Notes: generated by a model not told the origin, from the sequence alone. 64,000 nucleotides of DNA from CAYPLH01 sp964411505 (GCA_964411505.1 CAYPLH010000006.1:1-64000), one strand, 5' to 3'. Positions 1-8,495 are shown, counted from the stretch's first letter. Translations and numbers: made by a program.

Positions 1-85
1 TTGCAGTATTGGAGATGATTCTTCATGAAAGAAAAGCTACCTCTGAATAGACACCTCAATCTATAATAATATCTCATTGTTTCGC

Positions 86-114
86 AATAAAAAGCGCTCG
101 CCTTAGCGAGCGCT
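86..114 (-). terminator. Rho-independent terminator downstream of recR
   Basis: A 9-bp stem (AGCGCTCGC / GCGAGCGCT) with a four-base loop is followed on the minus strand by a T-rich run. It lies about 180 bases past the recR stop codon. The bases between hold no open frame I would call a gene, so it probably ends the dnaX-ybaB-recR transcript. Confidence 0.8.
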
Positions 115-293
115 TTCACATATACAGACATATGATAAGAAAAAAGTTGGGTTATTTAAATATCTTTAAGTACACTCAATTGAGTGTCTTCCTGCTTAGG
201 AAACTCATAGAATAATTCTATGAATATTGTTAAACATTTCTGCAAAATCTGGATAAACCAAGTTGACAAAGTAAATAAAAATGATTTTGATAG

Positions 294-890
294 TTAAAGC
301 TCTTTTCTCCCTTCGAGAGCTTTTGACAGTGTTACTTCATCTGCATATTCAAGATCGCCGCCAACAGGCACTCCGTGAGCAATACGAGTTGTTTTAACCC
401 CCAAAGGCTTAATGACTTTTGAAATATACATTGATGTGGCTTCTCCTTCTATATTGGGATTAGTGGCCATTATTACCTCTTTGACAGATCCATTCAGCCT
501 TGATATCAGTCCCTTTATATTTATATCGTTAGGTCCAATCCCCTCCATGGGAGATATGGCACCATGAAGCACATGATATACTCCTTTAAATTCCCTCGTA
601 CGTTCCATTGCGATGATAGCTCGTGTGTCCTCAACAACGCATATTACAGAGTGATCTCTTGTGGGCGAACTGCAAATGTAACAAGGATCTAATTCGGTTA
701 AATTTCCACATGACGAACAATATTTTGTCTTGTGCTTTGCATCGATTATTGATTTTGCCAATACTTCCACCTTTTCAGCAGGCATATCCAACACATGGAA
801 TGCTAATCTTTGGGCTGTTTTATGGCCTATTCCCGGAAATTTCTCAAATTCTTCTATCAACCGGGCAATAGGTGCTGAAAGAACACTCAT
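294..890 (-). CDS. recR: Recombination mediator protein RecR
   Basis: RecR works with RecO (and RecF) in loading RecA on gapped DNA during recombinational repair. The 198-residue product has the family's usual length and order: an N-terminal helix-hairpin-helix (about residues 14-30, FPGIGHKTAQRLA), a four-cysteine zinc site (C58, C61, C70, C73) and a Toprim domain starting at VICVVED (about residue 82). The ATG at 888-890 has an AAGGTG ribosome binding site. It is the last gene of a dnaX-ybaB-recR set, a gene order common in Firmicutes, so it is probably co-transcribed with them. Nothing is unusual in the protein. Confidence 0.97.
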   Translation of the reverse strand: MSVLSAPIARLIEEFEKFPGIGHKTAQRLAFHVLDMPAEKVEVLAKSIIDAKHKTKYCSSCGNLTELDPCYICSSPTRDHSVICVVEDTRAIIAMERTREFKGVYHVLHGAISPMEGIGPNDINIKGLISRLNGSVKEVIMATNPNIEGEATSMYISKVIKPLGVKTTRIAHGVPVGGDLEYADEVTLSKALEGRKEL

Positions 891-1064
891 TAATTTTCAC
901 CTTTTCCCAACTTTATTAAATATTTACTTTTTACAATTTGCACATGAAAATGCACTTTAGAATTATTAACGCTTTAGTAATGAGCACCCATACATTGTCT
1001 AAAAAGACGCTTCACTCCTTTTAAGGAATTGTATCGCAACTGCGAAATATTCATTTTCCCTTAA

Positions 1065-1403
1065 TTAAAACATTCCAGGCAGACCCATTCCCCCCGTTAC
1101 CTTACCCATTTCAGAGCTAACCATTTCGTCAGCTTTTCTCAAAGCTTCATTTACAGCCGCCAGAATAAGATCCTGAAGCATCTCAACATCGTCCGGATCA
1201 ACTACATCAGGCTCTATTGTTATCTCCTTAATTTCCTTTTTGCCTGTCGCAACTACAGTAACAGCACCTCCACCTACAGTTGCTTCAACTGTTTTATCCG
1301 CAAGCTCCTCCTGTATCTTTTCCATATCCCTCTGCATTTTTTGAGCTTGCTTCATTATATTTCCCATATTACCGGGGATTCCTCCCCTAAATCCTTTTGC
1401 CAT
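1065..1403 (-). CDS. YbaB/EbfC family nucleoid-associated protein
   Basis: This is a small DNA-binding protein of the YbaB/EbfC family, which forms dimers that bind DNA and is usually encoded between dnaX and recR, as here. The start chosen is the ATG at 1401-1403 (MAKGFRGGIPGN), which has GGGAGGA directly upstream; an earlier in-frame start would add 13 residues without a better site. The resulting 112 residues match the family length. A Gly/Met-rich N-terminus (GGIPGNMGNIMKQAQKMQ), a helical central part and the Gly/Met-rich tail (GGMGLPGMF) are typical. Confidence 0.93.
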   Translation of the reverse strand: MAKGFRGGIPGNMGNIMKQAQKMQRDMEKIQEELADKTVEATVGGGAVTVVATGKKEIKEITIEPDVVDPDDVEMLQDLILAAVNEALRKADEMVSSEMGKVTGGMGLPGMF

Positions 1404-1476
1404 TTTAATTTCCTCCCAAAAAGTTAATTTATAACCATACAAAAGTTCTCCATACTCTTAGTGTATAGGCAAATAC

Positions 1477-3177
1477 TTATTCATCTATTATTTTAAATGG
1501 CACATTAAGCTCTTTTGCGATCTTTTTTGCCTTTTTAAGTATATCATCATTTTGTGTATATTCAACTGGTTTTGAAATAAGTTCTTCCTCGTCAATACAC
1601 TTAACACTAACATCATAACCTAATTTTTCAACTAATAACGCTCTTATAGCTTCCAAGTTTTCCGCCTTTGATACAATTGCTTTGTTGAACTTCCTATTCG
1701 TTTTAAAAATTATTCCTACCTGTTTATCACTTAATAAAACAGCATCAGTGTCAAGCAAATTAGTGTACATTACCATCTTTCCACTTTCCATGAGCCTATC
1801 TATAATCTGATTCCAACCATCTATACTCTTTCCATTTTGGGACTCGGAATCTTTTAAAACAGTCTTTTTTTCTAAAGCTCTTAAAGGGGGAGCTTTTTGC
1901 TTAATCTCTTCAAATGGAGAATCTTTTGTGTAAGAATCGTCTACAAACTCATTTTCTAGGTTTTCTTTTACCTTGTTATTATCTGTGCTTGCATTCTCAC
2001 CTTTAATATTAATCATACCTCGGGATAGTTGCCCTACTTTTTCTTCGAGGGCTGCAATTCTTAAGGAAAGAGCATCACCTTCGGTATTGAAATTGCTTTC
2101 ACATATCTTGATAAGTTCCACCTCAAGAAGTACCCGAGGCTGCGAAGCCCATTTAAGCCTTGATTCAAGGGAAGATAGCTCATTTATAATTTGTATAATC
2201 TCATAGCGACCGTATTCTCCACACTGCTTACTCATCTTAGAAAGTGCATCAAGAGGGATATCTAATAGCTCCTCAGGCTTTTCAACAGTTTTGCAAAGCA
2301 AAAGGTTTCTATAATACTTAACAAGCTCCAAAGCAAACTGGTTAACATCCTTACCTTCCATTACAAGCTTGTCTATTAAGATAATTAATGTTGCCACATC
2401 CCGCTTAATAATATTATCAACAAATTCTGATATAAAATCATCATGAACAATACCCGTAACCGTCAGTACATCATTATATACTATTTCTTCCTTACCTTGG
2501 GTGATACACTGATCAATTAAACTAATTGCATCACGCATGGCTCCATCTGAAAGTCTAGCAATAAGCCTTGCAGCATTATTCTCAAGCCTCACTCCCCCCA
2601 TAGCAGCAATATCAGTAATGTGCGATATTATACTTTCAATTGAAATTCTTTTAAAGTCAAATCTCTGACATCTTGAAAGAATTGTCGCAGGTAGCTTATG
2701 GGGCTCTGTAGTCGCAAGAAAAAATACAACTCGTTTGGGTGGCTCCTCTAGTGTTTTCAAAAGTGCATTAAATGCACCAGTAGATAGCATATGAACTTCA
2801 TCAATAATGTATACTTTATATTTTGCATTGGATGGAGTGTACATTACTTCATCTCGTATGTTTCTTATATTGTCAACACTGTTGTTGGATGCCGCATCTA
2901 TCTCTGAAACATCAAGAATACTTCCCGAAAGAATTCCTTCACATATGCTGCATTGATTGCATGGATTACCATTAATCGGATTCAGACAATTTATCGCTCT
3001 TGCGTATATTCTTGCAACTGTTGTCTTACCAGTTCCACGAGTGCCGCAAAAAAGGTATGCATTTGCAATCCTGTCACGTATGACACTATTTTTTAATGTT
3101 TCAACAATATGCTTTTGCTCAACAACATCATCAAAAATAAGTGGTCTGAACTTATTATAAAGTGCCACATATGACAT
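1477..3177 (-). CDS. dnaX: DNA polymerase III subunit gamma/tau
   Basis: This is the clamp-loader ATPase of the replicative polymerase. The start is taken as the ATG at 3175-3177 (MSYVALYNKFRP), because an in-frame GTG three codons earlier lies inside the AAGGGGTG ribosome binding site; this gives 566 residues. Visible parts are Walker A (GTRGTGKT, about 45-52), the zinc module (C64, C73, C76, C79), the DEVH Walker B box (126-129) and an SRC sensor motif. A long charged linker and a C-terminal tau-like domain follow. At codons 436-438 the reading frame contains A AAA AAG, the same slippery heptamer used for -1 frameshifting in Escherichia coli dnaX (see findings). The gene lies downstream of the SRP RNA, as in Bacillus. 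Confidence 0.97.
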   Translation of the reverse strand: MSYVALYNKFRPLIFDDVVEQKHIVETLKNSVIRDRIANAYLFCGTRGTGKTTVARIYARAINCLNPINGNPCNQCSICEGILSGSILDVSEIDAASNNSVDNIRNIRDEVMYTPSNAKYKVYIIDEVHMLSTGAFNALLKTLEEPPKRVVFFLATTEPHKLPATILSRCQRFDFKRISIESIISHITDIAAMGGVRLENNAARLIARLSDGAMRDAISLIDQCITQGKEEIVYNDVLTVTGIVHDDFISEFVDNIIKRDVATLIILIDKLVMEGKDVNQFALELVKYYRNLLLCKTVEKPEELLDIPLDALSKMSKQCGEYGRYEIIQIINELSSLESRLKWASQPRVLLEVELIKICESNFNTEGDALSLRIAALEEKVGQLSRGMINIKGENASTDNNKVKENLENEFVDDSYTKDSPFEEIKQKAPPLRALEKKTVLKDSESQNGKSIDGWNQIIDRLMESGKMVMYTNLLDTDAVLLSDKQVGIIFKTNRKFNKAIVSKAENLEAIRALLVEKLGYDVSVKCIDEEELISKPVEYTQNDDILKKAKKIAKELNVPFKIIDE

Positions 3178-3245
3178 TGCTTTCACCCCTTAACATAATT
3201 ATTTTATAAATTTTATAACTTTAATTATAACAGACTATCTGAACT

Positions 3246-3274
3246 ATTAAAAGTGTGAAGCGATTGCTTCACAC
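3246..3274 (-). terminator. Terminator of the SRP RNA gene
   Basis: GTGTGAAGC pairs with GCTTCACAC around a four-base loop, followed by TTTTAATAG on the minus strand. It sits directly after the 3' end of the SRP RNA and about 70 bases upstream of the dnaX start. Confidence 0.75.
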
Positions 3275-3290
3275 CGTTTATAAAAATTAA

Positions 3291-3562
3291 TGGTCGTGCA
3301 CCTTGCCTTCGTCATGCACCTACATGCGTAACCTTCATAGTTAACTCAAACCAGGTAGCCTTGCGGCACATGAAATATTCTGCTTACCGCTGCTTCCTTC
3401 CGGATCTGACGGGGTTCACAGCCTTCCATTGCGCAAGACCCGATTATCATTGCCACTTGTGAAGGGCAGACCATACAGGAGAAAGTCTCTGGTAGGAATT
3501 AGACCCTGCTATAGCGGGTTGCAGGTTCAGGGCACCGCTACCTCCCCGTTTAGCACGACCAA
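3291..3562 (-). ncRNA. ffs: Signal recognition particle RNA (large, Bacillus-type scRNA)
   Basis: This is the RNA scaffold of the SRP, which binds Ffh and targets membrane and secreted proteins. The minus strand carries the domain IV signature GATCCGGAAGGAAGCAGC at about 3391-3412. The 5' part reads GGGGAGGTAGCGGTGCCCTG, as in the Alu-like end of Bacillus scRNA. The 5' GGTCGTGC (3553-3560) pairs with GCACGACC at the 3' end (3292-3299), fixing a closed molecule of about 272 nt, the size of Bacillus subtilis scRNA (271 nt). A promoter lies upstream and a terminator directly downstream, so it is probably its own transcription unit. Confidence 0.93.
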
Positions 3563-3612
3563 ATCTGACTGTTTTATTATGCTTGATACAAGCATTTGTT
3601 TATCTCTGTCAT

Positions 3613-3641
3613 ATTATACTCAAAAATCAGTATTTATACAA
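3613..3641 (-). promoter_or_regulatory. Sigma-A type promoter of the SRP RNA
   Basis: On the minus strand TTGTAT (-35) and TATAAT (-10) are separated by exactly 17 bases. Transcription would start near 3606, about 45 bases before the mature 5' end. A small hairpin (ATGCTTG/CAAGCAT, about 3579-3596) lies in this leader and could be a processing site. Confidence 0.7.
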
Positions 3642-3776
3642 GTAATAATTATATCCAACTTTAATCTGCTTTTTGAGATGTTGAATAGTGTGATATGTGT
3701 GTAATAAAAAACGTTTGGCTTTATTTTGAGAAAACCAACATACCTCTTATAATGGCTTGCTTAAAAAAGTCAAAAA

Positions 3777-3838
3777 AAAAGCACTTCGAAAACTACTAAA
3801 TAAAAATATCTATAAATGATTCCGTAATAAGTGCTTTA
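3777..3838 (-). terminator. Probable terminator downstream of the lipid kinase gene
   Basis: AAAGCACTT and AAGTGCTTT form a 9-10 bp stem around a long AT-rich loop of about 42 bases, and the minus strand then runs into nine T residues. The rest of the 3563-4047 gap holds only the SRP promoter, a 17-codon plus-strand ORF and AT-rich sequence. The long loop makes the call tentative. Confidence 0.45.
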
Positions 3839-3893
3839 ATAACAACTAAACTTAAATAATCCTTTTCTACTACTATATTAAAGGAGGAACAAA

Positions 3894-3947
3894 ATGAAAA
3901 AGTTAGTACTATTGGCTGTGACACATTTATTATACCATAATATCTGA
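3894..3947 (+). CDS. Possible 17-residue peptide behind a strong ribosome binding site
   Basis: A perfect AAAGGAGG lies seven bases before ATG on the plus strand, opposite to all neighbours. The frame reads MKKLVLLAVTHLLYHNI and stops. The lysine-plus-hydrophobic start resembles the beginning of a signal peptide, so this may be the decayed 5' end of a secreted-protein gene, not a working gene. No downstream continuation was found in any frame. Confidence 0.3.
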   Translation: MKKLVLLAVTHLLYHNI

Positions 3948-4047
3948 CCTTTCAATATTACATTTATGTAATATTTGTTAAAAAACTGTTAACAACCTTT
4001 TGTATAAATTATACTAAATATACTTGTCTTATTTGTTTATATATTTC

Positions 4048-4929
4048 TTATCTTTCTTCAGGTATGATAAGGCTTATTTTTCCCGAAGCAATCCCAAACT
4101 TAACTCTATCTGTCAATTGAGTTTCTCCGTCTGTATTTAATGCAATATTACCCATAGAAGCGATTTCAATATTTTTACACCTTGCAAATGTAACTCCTTG
4201 CAAATCCCCATGTCTTCCTTTAATAAACTTGGGGAAAAATCTTAAAATATCAAGAAAGCTCTTCTTATCAATAATACAAACATCCAGGTAACCATCATCA
4301 ATCTTCGCCGAAGGTACAGGTTTCATACCTCCTCCATAATACAGTCCATTGGCAATAGCAATCAAAAGAATTTCCTTTGTTGTTTTGTTGCCGTCAATAT
4401 TAACATCCACCTTATAACTCTTTGCCTTAAACAAAGAGCCAAAAACCCCTAGGGTATATGCTATACGACCACCTACAAGTGGAAACTTCTTCATACGGTT
4501 AGCTGTATACACTACCTGCGCGTCAAAACCAATAGAAGCAATGTTTAAAAAATATCTGCGATTAACCATACCAGCATCAATGTTTTTTGTAGATCCTTTC
4601 ACTGTCCTATCTATAATATCATTAAAATCATTTGTTATACTTCTTATAAAATCATTACCGGATCCCCCCGGAATAACACCTAAGCTACAATCTTCATCTG
4701 CTAACCCATTTATTACTTCATTCAGTGTGCCGTCTCCACCTACTGAATATATCCTTTTAGCACCCTTTTTAGCATATTCTCTTGCAATCTCTGTAGCATG
4801 ACCTGGATATTTAGTTATTTTAACAGTGTACTTTATGTTTTGCCCACTAAAATAACCCCTTATTTCTGAGATAAATTTTAACGCTTTTCCTCTACCTGCA
4901 ACAGGGTTAACTATAAATACATGCTCCAT
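4048..4929 (-). CDS. Diacylglycerol kinase-like lipid kinase (YegS/BmrU family)
   Basis: The family phosphorylates diacylglycerol or related lipids with ATP, recycling lipid by-products of envelope synthesis. The 293-residue product has the catalytic N-domain with GGDGTLNEVINGL (about 64-76) and PGGSGNDF, followed by the C-terminal beta-sandwich with GYLDVCIID and the late NTDGE motif. There is no membrane segment, as expected for this peripheral family. The gene stands alone between tRNA-Lys and the SRP RNA. Which lipid is used cannot be told from sequence; DgkB-type diacylglycerol kinase is the most likely role. Confidence 0.9.
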   Translation of the reverse strand: MEHVFIVNPVAGRGKALKFISEIRGYFSGQNIKYTVKITKYPGHATEIAREYAKKGAKRIYSVGGDGTLNEVINGLADEDCSLGVIPGGSGNDFIRSITNDFNDIIDRTVKGSTKNIDAGMVNRRYFLNIASIGFDAQVVYTANRMKKFPLVGGRIAYTLGVFGSLFKAKSYKVDVNIDGNKTTKEILLIAIANGLYYGGGMKPVPSAKIDDGYLDVCIIDKKSFLDILRFFPKFIKGRHGDLQGVTFARCKNIEIASMGNIALNTDGETQLTDRVKFGIASGKISLIIPEER

Positions 4930-4955
4930 TTTATAACCTCACTTTTATCGCTGAT

Positions 4956-5019
4956 AAGACAGGGGACGGTTCTGTGTCCTGGGGCAAAGCCCCTAGGACA
5001 CAGAACCGTCCCCTGTCTT
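4956..5019. repeat. 30-bp near-perfect palindrome abutting tRNA-Lys
   Basis: Two 30-base arms built around GGGGACGGTTCTGTGTCC are inverted around a three-base loop, with one unpaired base. The outer end touches the encoded CCA of tRNA-Lys. Part of the stem could act as a terminator for the tRNA, but the length and GC-rich core look more like a dispersed palindromic element. Confidence 0.85.
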
Positions 5020-5094
5020 GGTGACCCATCGGCGATTCGAACGCCGGACGCCCTGATTAAAAGTCAGGTGCTCTACCGACTGAGCTAATGGGTC
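5019..5094 (-). tRNA. tRNA-Lys (anticodon TTT)
   Basis: The minus strand folds into a complete cloverleaf: acceptor GACCCAT/ATGGGTC, D arm GCTC/GAGC, anticodon stem CCTGA/TCAGG with loop CTTTTAA (anticodon TTT), and T arm CGGCG-TTCGAAT-CGCCG. An encoded CCA ends the gene. At 76 nt it is standard. A sigma-A promoter lies about 110 bases upstream. Confidence 0.97.
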
Positions 5095-5204
5095 ATAATT
5101 TTGTGCTCAAGCTTTTTTCCCAAGCTTGCAGTAATTTTGGGGGTGTTTTGCAATTGCATCATTACCCCAAAAATAATTGTGTGATATTAACCACACAATT
5201 TAAT

Positions 5205-5234
5205 ATAATACTGCAATCTCTATATAATTGTCAA
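5205..5234 (-). promoter_or_regulatory. Promoter of the tRNA-Lys transcript
   Basis: TTGACA and TATTAT are spaced by 18 bases on the minus strand. The leader between here and the tRNA contains two further hairpins: TTGTGTG/CACACAA, near 5178-5199, which may double as the terminator of the upstream DUF1858 gene, and TTTTGGGG/CCCCAAAA, near 5132-5176. Confidence 0.7.
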
Positions 5235-5282
5235 GAGAAATTTTATGTTAATTCCTTCCATGCGCTAGCATGGTTGATTTAA

Positions 5283-5486
5283 TTACTTACTGTTAAGGTA
5301 TTCGTTTAGCTCATTGATTAGTTTATCTATATCTAATCCATGAACCTCACATGCATCAGATAATGATTCAGCTGTCGCTGAAGGGCATCCAAGACAATGC
5401 AGTCCGTTGTTATAGAGTATAGGTACCAAACCTCTATCAAGTTTTAAAACATCTGAAATTAACATATCCTTTGTTACTTTTACCAT
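5283..5486 (-). CDS. DUF1858 domain protein (hybrid-cluster-associated redox disulfide type)
   Basis: This 67-residue protein consists of a single DUF1858 domain. The family is defined by a conserved Cys-x-x-Cys, here C31 and C34 in LHCLGCPSA, and is thought to be a small redox-disulfide module; its exact partner is unknown. The ATG is preceded by a clean AGGAGG site. It stands alone between tRNA-Lys and the fumarase genes, with its own promoter. Nothing indicates its target. Confidence 0.85.
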   Translation of the reverse strand: MVKVTKDMLISDVLKLDRGLVPILYNNGLHCLGCPSATAESLSDACEVHGLDIDKLINELNEYLNSK

Positions 5487-5537
5487 AAATAATTTACCTC
5501 CTAAAAAGTAAATGAATTTTCAATTATTATTATACAC

Positions 5538-5566
5538 TAAATAAAAAGTAAAATATACACTGTCAA
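5538..5566 (-). promoter_or_regulatory. Probable promoter of the DUF1858 gene
   Basis: TTGACA and TATTTA are separated by 17 bases on the minus strand, about 50 bases before the start codon. A second -10-like TATAAT lies a little closer to the gene. Confidence 0.5.
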
Positions 5567-5639
5567 AACTTCAATCCACTTTTTCAGATTGTGGAGAATG
5601 ATATAGTGTAGTAAAAAAATATTCTTGCCGCGGTGAGAG

Positions 5640-6197
5640 TTAGCTTTTACCTTCACTATACTTATCGCGACCTATGGCGTATAGGTTGTTACCAAAAGCA
5701 TCAATTACAACAATTGCAGGAAACTCTTCTACAACAATTCTCCTTATAGCTTCAGCACCCAACTCGGGAAAAGCAACTACTTCCTGACTCTTAACCGTCC
5801 GAGCAATAAGTGCTCCAGCCCCCCCTGTTGCTCCAAAGTAGACAGCACCATACCGAATCATAGCTCGAATAACATCAGTATCTCTTTCCCCTTTTCCTAT
5901 CATCCCTGTCAATCCCAACTCAATAAGTTTAGGTGTATAGACATCCATTCTTCCACTTGTTGTCGGTCCAACCGAGCCTATCACCTTGCCTGGCTTAGCA
6001 GGACATGGTCCTGCATAGTAAATAATCTGATTTTTGATGTCAAATGGCAAAGATCGACCTTCTGACAAAAGATCAATCATTTTTTTGTGTGCAGCATCTC
6101 TTGCTATATATATAATCCCATTTATTCTTACTTGGTCACCTGATTTTAAGCTATTCAAAGTTTCCCTATCAAAAGGTGTGGTAATTGTTGTAATCAT
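5640..6197 (-). CDS. Class I fumarate hydratase, beta (C-terminal) subunit
   Basis: This is the small subunit of the oxygen-sensitive iron-sulfur hydratase that interconverts fumarate and malate (or of a closely related tartrate dehydratase). The start is placed at the ATG at 6195-6197 (MITTITTPFDRETL), because an in-frame TTG three codons upstream would touch the GGGAG ribosome binding site. The 185-residue product carries the family block GPTTSGRMDVYTPKLIELG and the following GKG. Its partner, the alpha subunit, is immediately upstream on the same strand. The 186-base gap between them contains a GTTGGAAA-type repeat. Fumarase is favoured over tartrate dehydratase only because it is commoner in Clostridia. 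Confidence 0.9.
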   Translation of the reverse strand: MITTITTPFDRETLNSLKSGDQVRINGIIYIARDAAHKKMIDLLSEGRSLPFDIKNQIIYYAGPCPAKPGKVIGSVGPTTSGRMDVYTPKLIELGLTGMIGKGERDTDVIRAMIRYGAVYFGATGGAGALIARTVKSQEVVAFPELGAEAIRRIVVEEFPAIVVIDAFGNNLYAIGRDKYSEGKS

Positions 6198-6280
6198 TCT
6201 TATCAACTCCCAAAACTACTTCCTTATAAAAATGGTACAAAAACTTACAATTGAGAAGATTATTTGCCAAAACCCAGCTT

Positions 6281-6330
6281 TCATCTCCCCACTTCCTTTC
6301 CAACTTCCCAACTTTCCAACTTTCCAACTA
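6281..6330. repeat. Short GTTGGAAA-type low-complexity repeat
   Basis: Between the two fumarase genes the minus strand reads GTTGGAAAGTTGGAAAGTTG and continues in the same style. It is the same motif as the long array at 35.0 kb but in the opposite orientation. It separates two genes that would normally be tightly coupled. Confidence 0.7.
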
Positions 6331-6383
6331 ACGAAATTATACAACAAAATCATTTTCTTAAGTCACTCACTCAAAAATAGTAA

Positions 6384-7226
6384 TTAAATTATTGCCTCTT
6401 TGTGCCTTGTTGCATGGCAGCTTATGTTTACCGCTACAGGAAGCCCTGCTATATGAGTAGGAAATGTTTCTATATTGACTGCTAGAGCTGTTACCATTCC
6501 CCCAAGACCCGCAGGACCTATTCCAAGTAAATTAATTTTTTCTAAAAGCTCCGTCTCAAGATCCTTTAAATGCTCAAAACTGCTTCTTTCATTTACCGGT
6601 CTTAAAAGTGCTTTCTTGGACAGATAAGTAGCTTTTTCCATAGTTCCCCCTATACCTACTCCAATTATCAGAGGAGGACATGCATTAGACCCTGCTTTAC
6701 TCACTGTATCAATTACAAACTCTTTTATACCATCAATTCCATCAGATGGCTTTAACATCCTCAATGAACTCATGTTTTCACTACCGAAACCCTTTGGTAC
6801 AACATTTATCCTTATATAATTACCCTCGATTATATTATAATGTATGACAGCAGGAGTATTATCACCTGTATTAGTTCTTAAAATTGGATCTTCAACAACT
6901 GACTTTCTTAAGTATCCTTTGCCATAACCTCGTCTTACACCTTCATTTATTGCCTGACTTAAACTTCCGCCTGTGACATGAACCTCCTGTCCTATATCAA
7001 CAAACACTACTGCCATACCAGTGTCCTGACACATTGGAATCTCAGACTTCTTTGCTACCTTTGCATTCTCTACCAATTCACTTAAAATGCTTCTGCCAGC
7101 TTCGGATTCTTCCTTTTTCAAACTGTCTATAAGCGCAATCATTATATCATCATTTAAATTATAATTTGCATCAATACAGAGCTTTTCTATAACCTCTGCG
7201 ATTTTTGAAACAGAAATTTCTCTCAT
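6384..7226 (-). CDS. Class I fumarate hydratase, alpha (N-terminal) subunit
   Basis: This is the iron-sulfur-binding subunit of the two-subunit fumarase. The start at 7224-7226 (MREISVSK) has CGAGGAAC upstream and gives 280 residues, the usual alpha-subunit length. C66 (in PMCQDTGMAV), C183 (SNACPPL) and C270 (NISCHATRH) are placed as expected for the three ligands of the catalytic 4Fe-4S cluster. The block VVPKGFGSENMS is typical. It begins only about 25 bases past the tuf terminator, with little room for a separate promoter, so expression may depend on read-through from tuf. Confidence 0.92.
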   Translation of the reverse strand: MREISVSKIAEVIEKLCIDANYNLNDDIMIALIDSLKKEESEAGRSILSELVENAKVAKKSEIPMCQDTGMAVVFVDIGQEVHVTGGSLSQAINEGVRRGYGKGYLRKSVVEDPILRTNTGDNTPAVIHYNIIEGNYIRINVVPKGFGSENMSSLRMLKPSDGIDGIKEFVIDTVSKAGSNACPPLIIGVGIGGTMEKATYLSKKALLRPVNERSSFEHLKDLETELLEKINLLGIGPAGLGGMVTALAVNIETFPTHIAGLPVAVNISCHATRHKEAII

Positions 7227-7247
7227 AAAAAGTTCCTCGCATATATT

Positions 7248-7280
7248 CAAAAAACCCGGGGTTTTAACGCCCGGGTTTTT
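7248..7280 (-). terminator. Terminator of tuf
   Basis: ACCCGGG and CCCGGGT pair around a 9-base loop, with T runs on both sides, so it can work in either direction. It ends the str operon just before the fumarase alpha start. Confidence 0.8.
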
Positions 7281-7292
7281 AAAATAATTTAA

Positions 7293-8495
7293 TTATTTGA
7301 TTATTTCTGAAACAGCACCTGCTCCAACTGTTCTTCCACCTTCACGAATAGCAAATCTCAAGCCTTCTTCCATAGCTATAGGAGTGATGAGCTTGATTTC
7401 CATTGTGATGTGATCTCCAGGCATAACCATTTCAACATTTTCAGGAAGTTCAATTGAGCCTGTAACGTCAGTTGTTCTAAAATAGAACTGAGGTCTGTAT
7501 CCATTAAAGAATGGAGTATGTCTTCCACCCTCTTCTTTTGTTAGAACGTAAACCTGTCCTTTAAAATGAGTATGAGGTTTAATTGAACCTGGTTTTGCAA
7601 CAACCTGTCCTCTTTCAACGTCTGTTCTTTGAATACCTCTCAAAAGAACACCAACGTTATCTCCGGCTTCTGCCTTGTCAAGGATTTTTCTGAACATTTC
7701 AACTCCAGTAACGACTGTTTTTCTAGGAGCATCCATAAGACCAACAATTTCAACATCGTCCCCGATTTTTACAGTTCCACGCTCAACTCTTCCGGTAACA
7801 ACTGTTCCACGTCCTGTTATCGTAAAGACGTCCTCAACAGGCATTATGAAAGGTCTGTCAATTTCTCTTTCAGGTGTAGGAATATAAGCATCAACTGCTT
7901 CCATAAGATCAAGTATGGGTTTGTACTTAGGCTCGTTGATATCAGTACTATCAGATTCAAGTGCCTCAAGAGCTGAACCTTTTACTATTGGAATATCATC
8001 TCCAGGGAATTCATATTCGCTTAAAAGTTCACGAAGTTCCATTTCAACAAGTTCAATAAGTTCTTCATCGTCAACCATATCACACTTGTTCATAAAAACA
8101 ACTATGTATGGTACACCAACCTGACGTGAAAGAAGAATATGCTCTCTGGTTTGAGGCATAGGACCATCTGCTGCAGAAACAACAAGAATAGCACCATCCA
8201 TTTGAGCTGCACCGGTTATCATGTTCTTAACATAGTCAGCGTGACCCGGGCAATCAACGTGAGCATAATGCCTGTTTTCAGTTTCATACTCAACGTGAGA
8301 AGTATTTATAGTGATTCCTCTTTCCTTTTCTTCAGGAGCTTTGTCAATTGCGTCATATGCAGTAAACGTAGCTTTTCCTGAAAAACCTAAAACCTTTGTT
8401 ATAGCAGCTGTCAAAGTAGTCTTTCCATGGTCAACGTGACCAATCGTACCAATATTAACATGCGGTTTGTTTCTTTCAAACTTAGCTTTTGCCAT
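7293..8495 (-). CDS. tuf: Elongation factor Tu
   Basis: EF-Tu carries aminoacyl-tRNA to the ribosome with GTP. The 400-residue sequence shows GHVDHGKTT (about 18-26), DCPGHADYVKNM, NKCDMVDDEE and the domain 2/3 blocks through to the end GAGAVSEIIK. AAGGAGGAG precedes the ATG. It is the last gene of the str operon (L7Ae-rpsL-rpsG-fusA-tuf), but it also has its own sigma-A promoter in the fusA-tuf gap. Confidence 0.99.
   Translation of the reverse strand: MAKAKFERNKPHVNIGTIGHVDHGKTTLTAAITKVLGFSGKATFTAYDAIDKAPEEKERGITINTSHVEYETENRHYAHVDCPGHADYVKNMITGAAQMDGAILVVSAADGPMPQTREHILLSRQVGVPYIVVFMNKCDMVDDEELIELVEMELRELLSEYEFPGDDIPIVKGSALEALESDSTDINEPKYKPILDLMEAVDAYIPTPEREIDRPFIMPVEDVFTITGRGTVVTGRVERGTVKIGDDVEIVGLMDAPRKTVVTGVEMFRKILDKAEAGDNVGVLLRGIQRTDVERGQVVAKPGSIKPHTHFKGQVYVLTKEEGGRHTPFFNGYRPQFYFRTTDVTGSIELPENVEMVMPGDHITMEIKLITPIAMEEGLRFAIREGGRTVGAGAVSEIIK

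Noticed and set aside
3429..3704. 91-codon plus-strand open frame over the SRP RNA
   Set aside because: It overlaps the SRP RNA, whose conserved secondary structure and domain IV motif explain the sequence.
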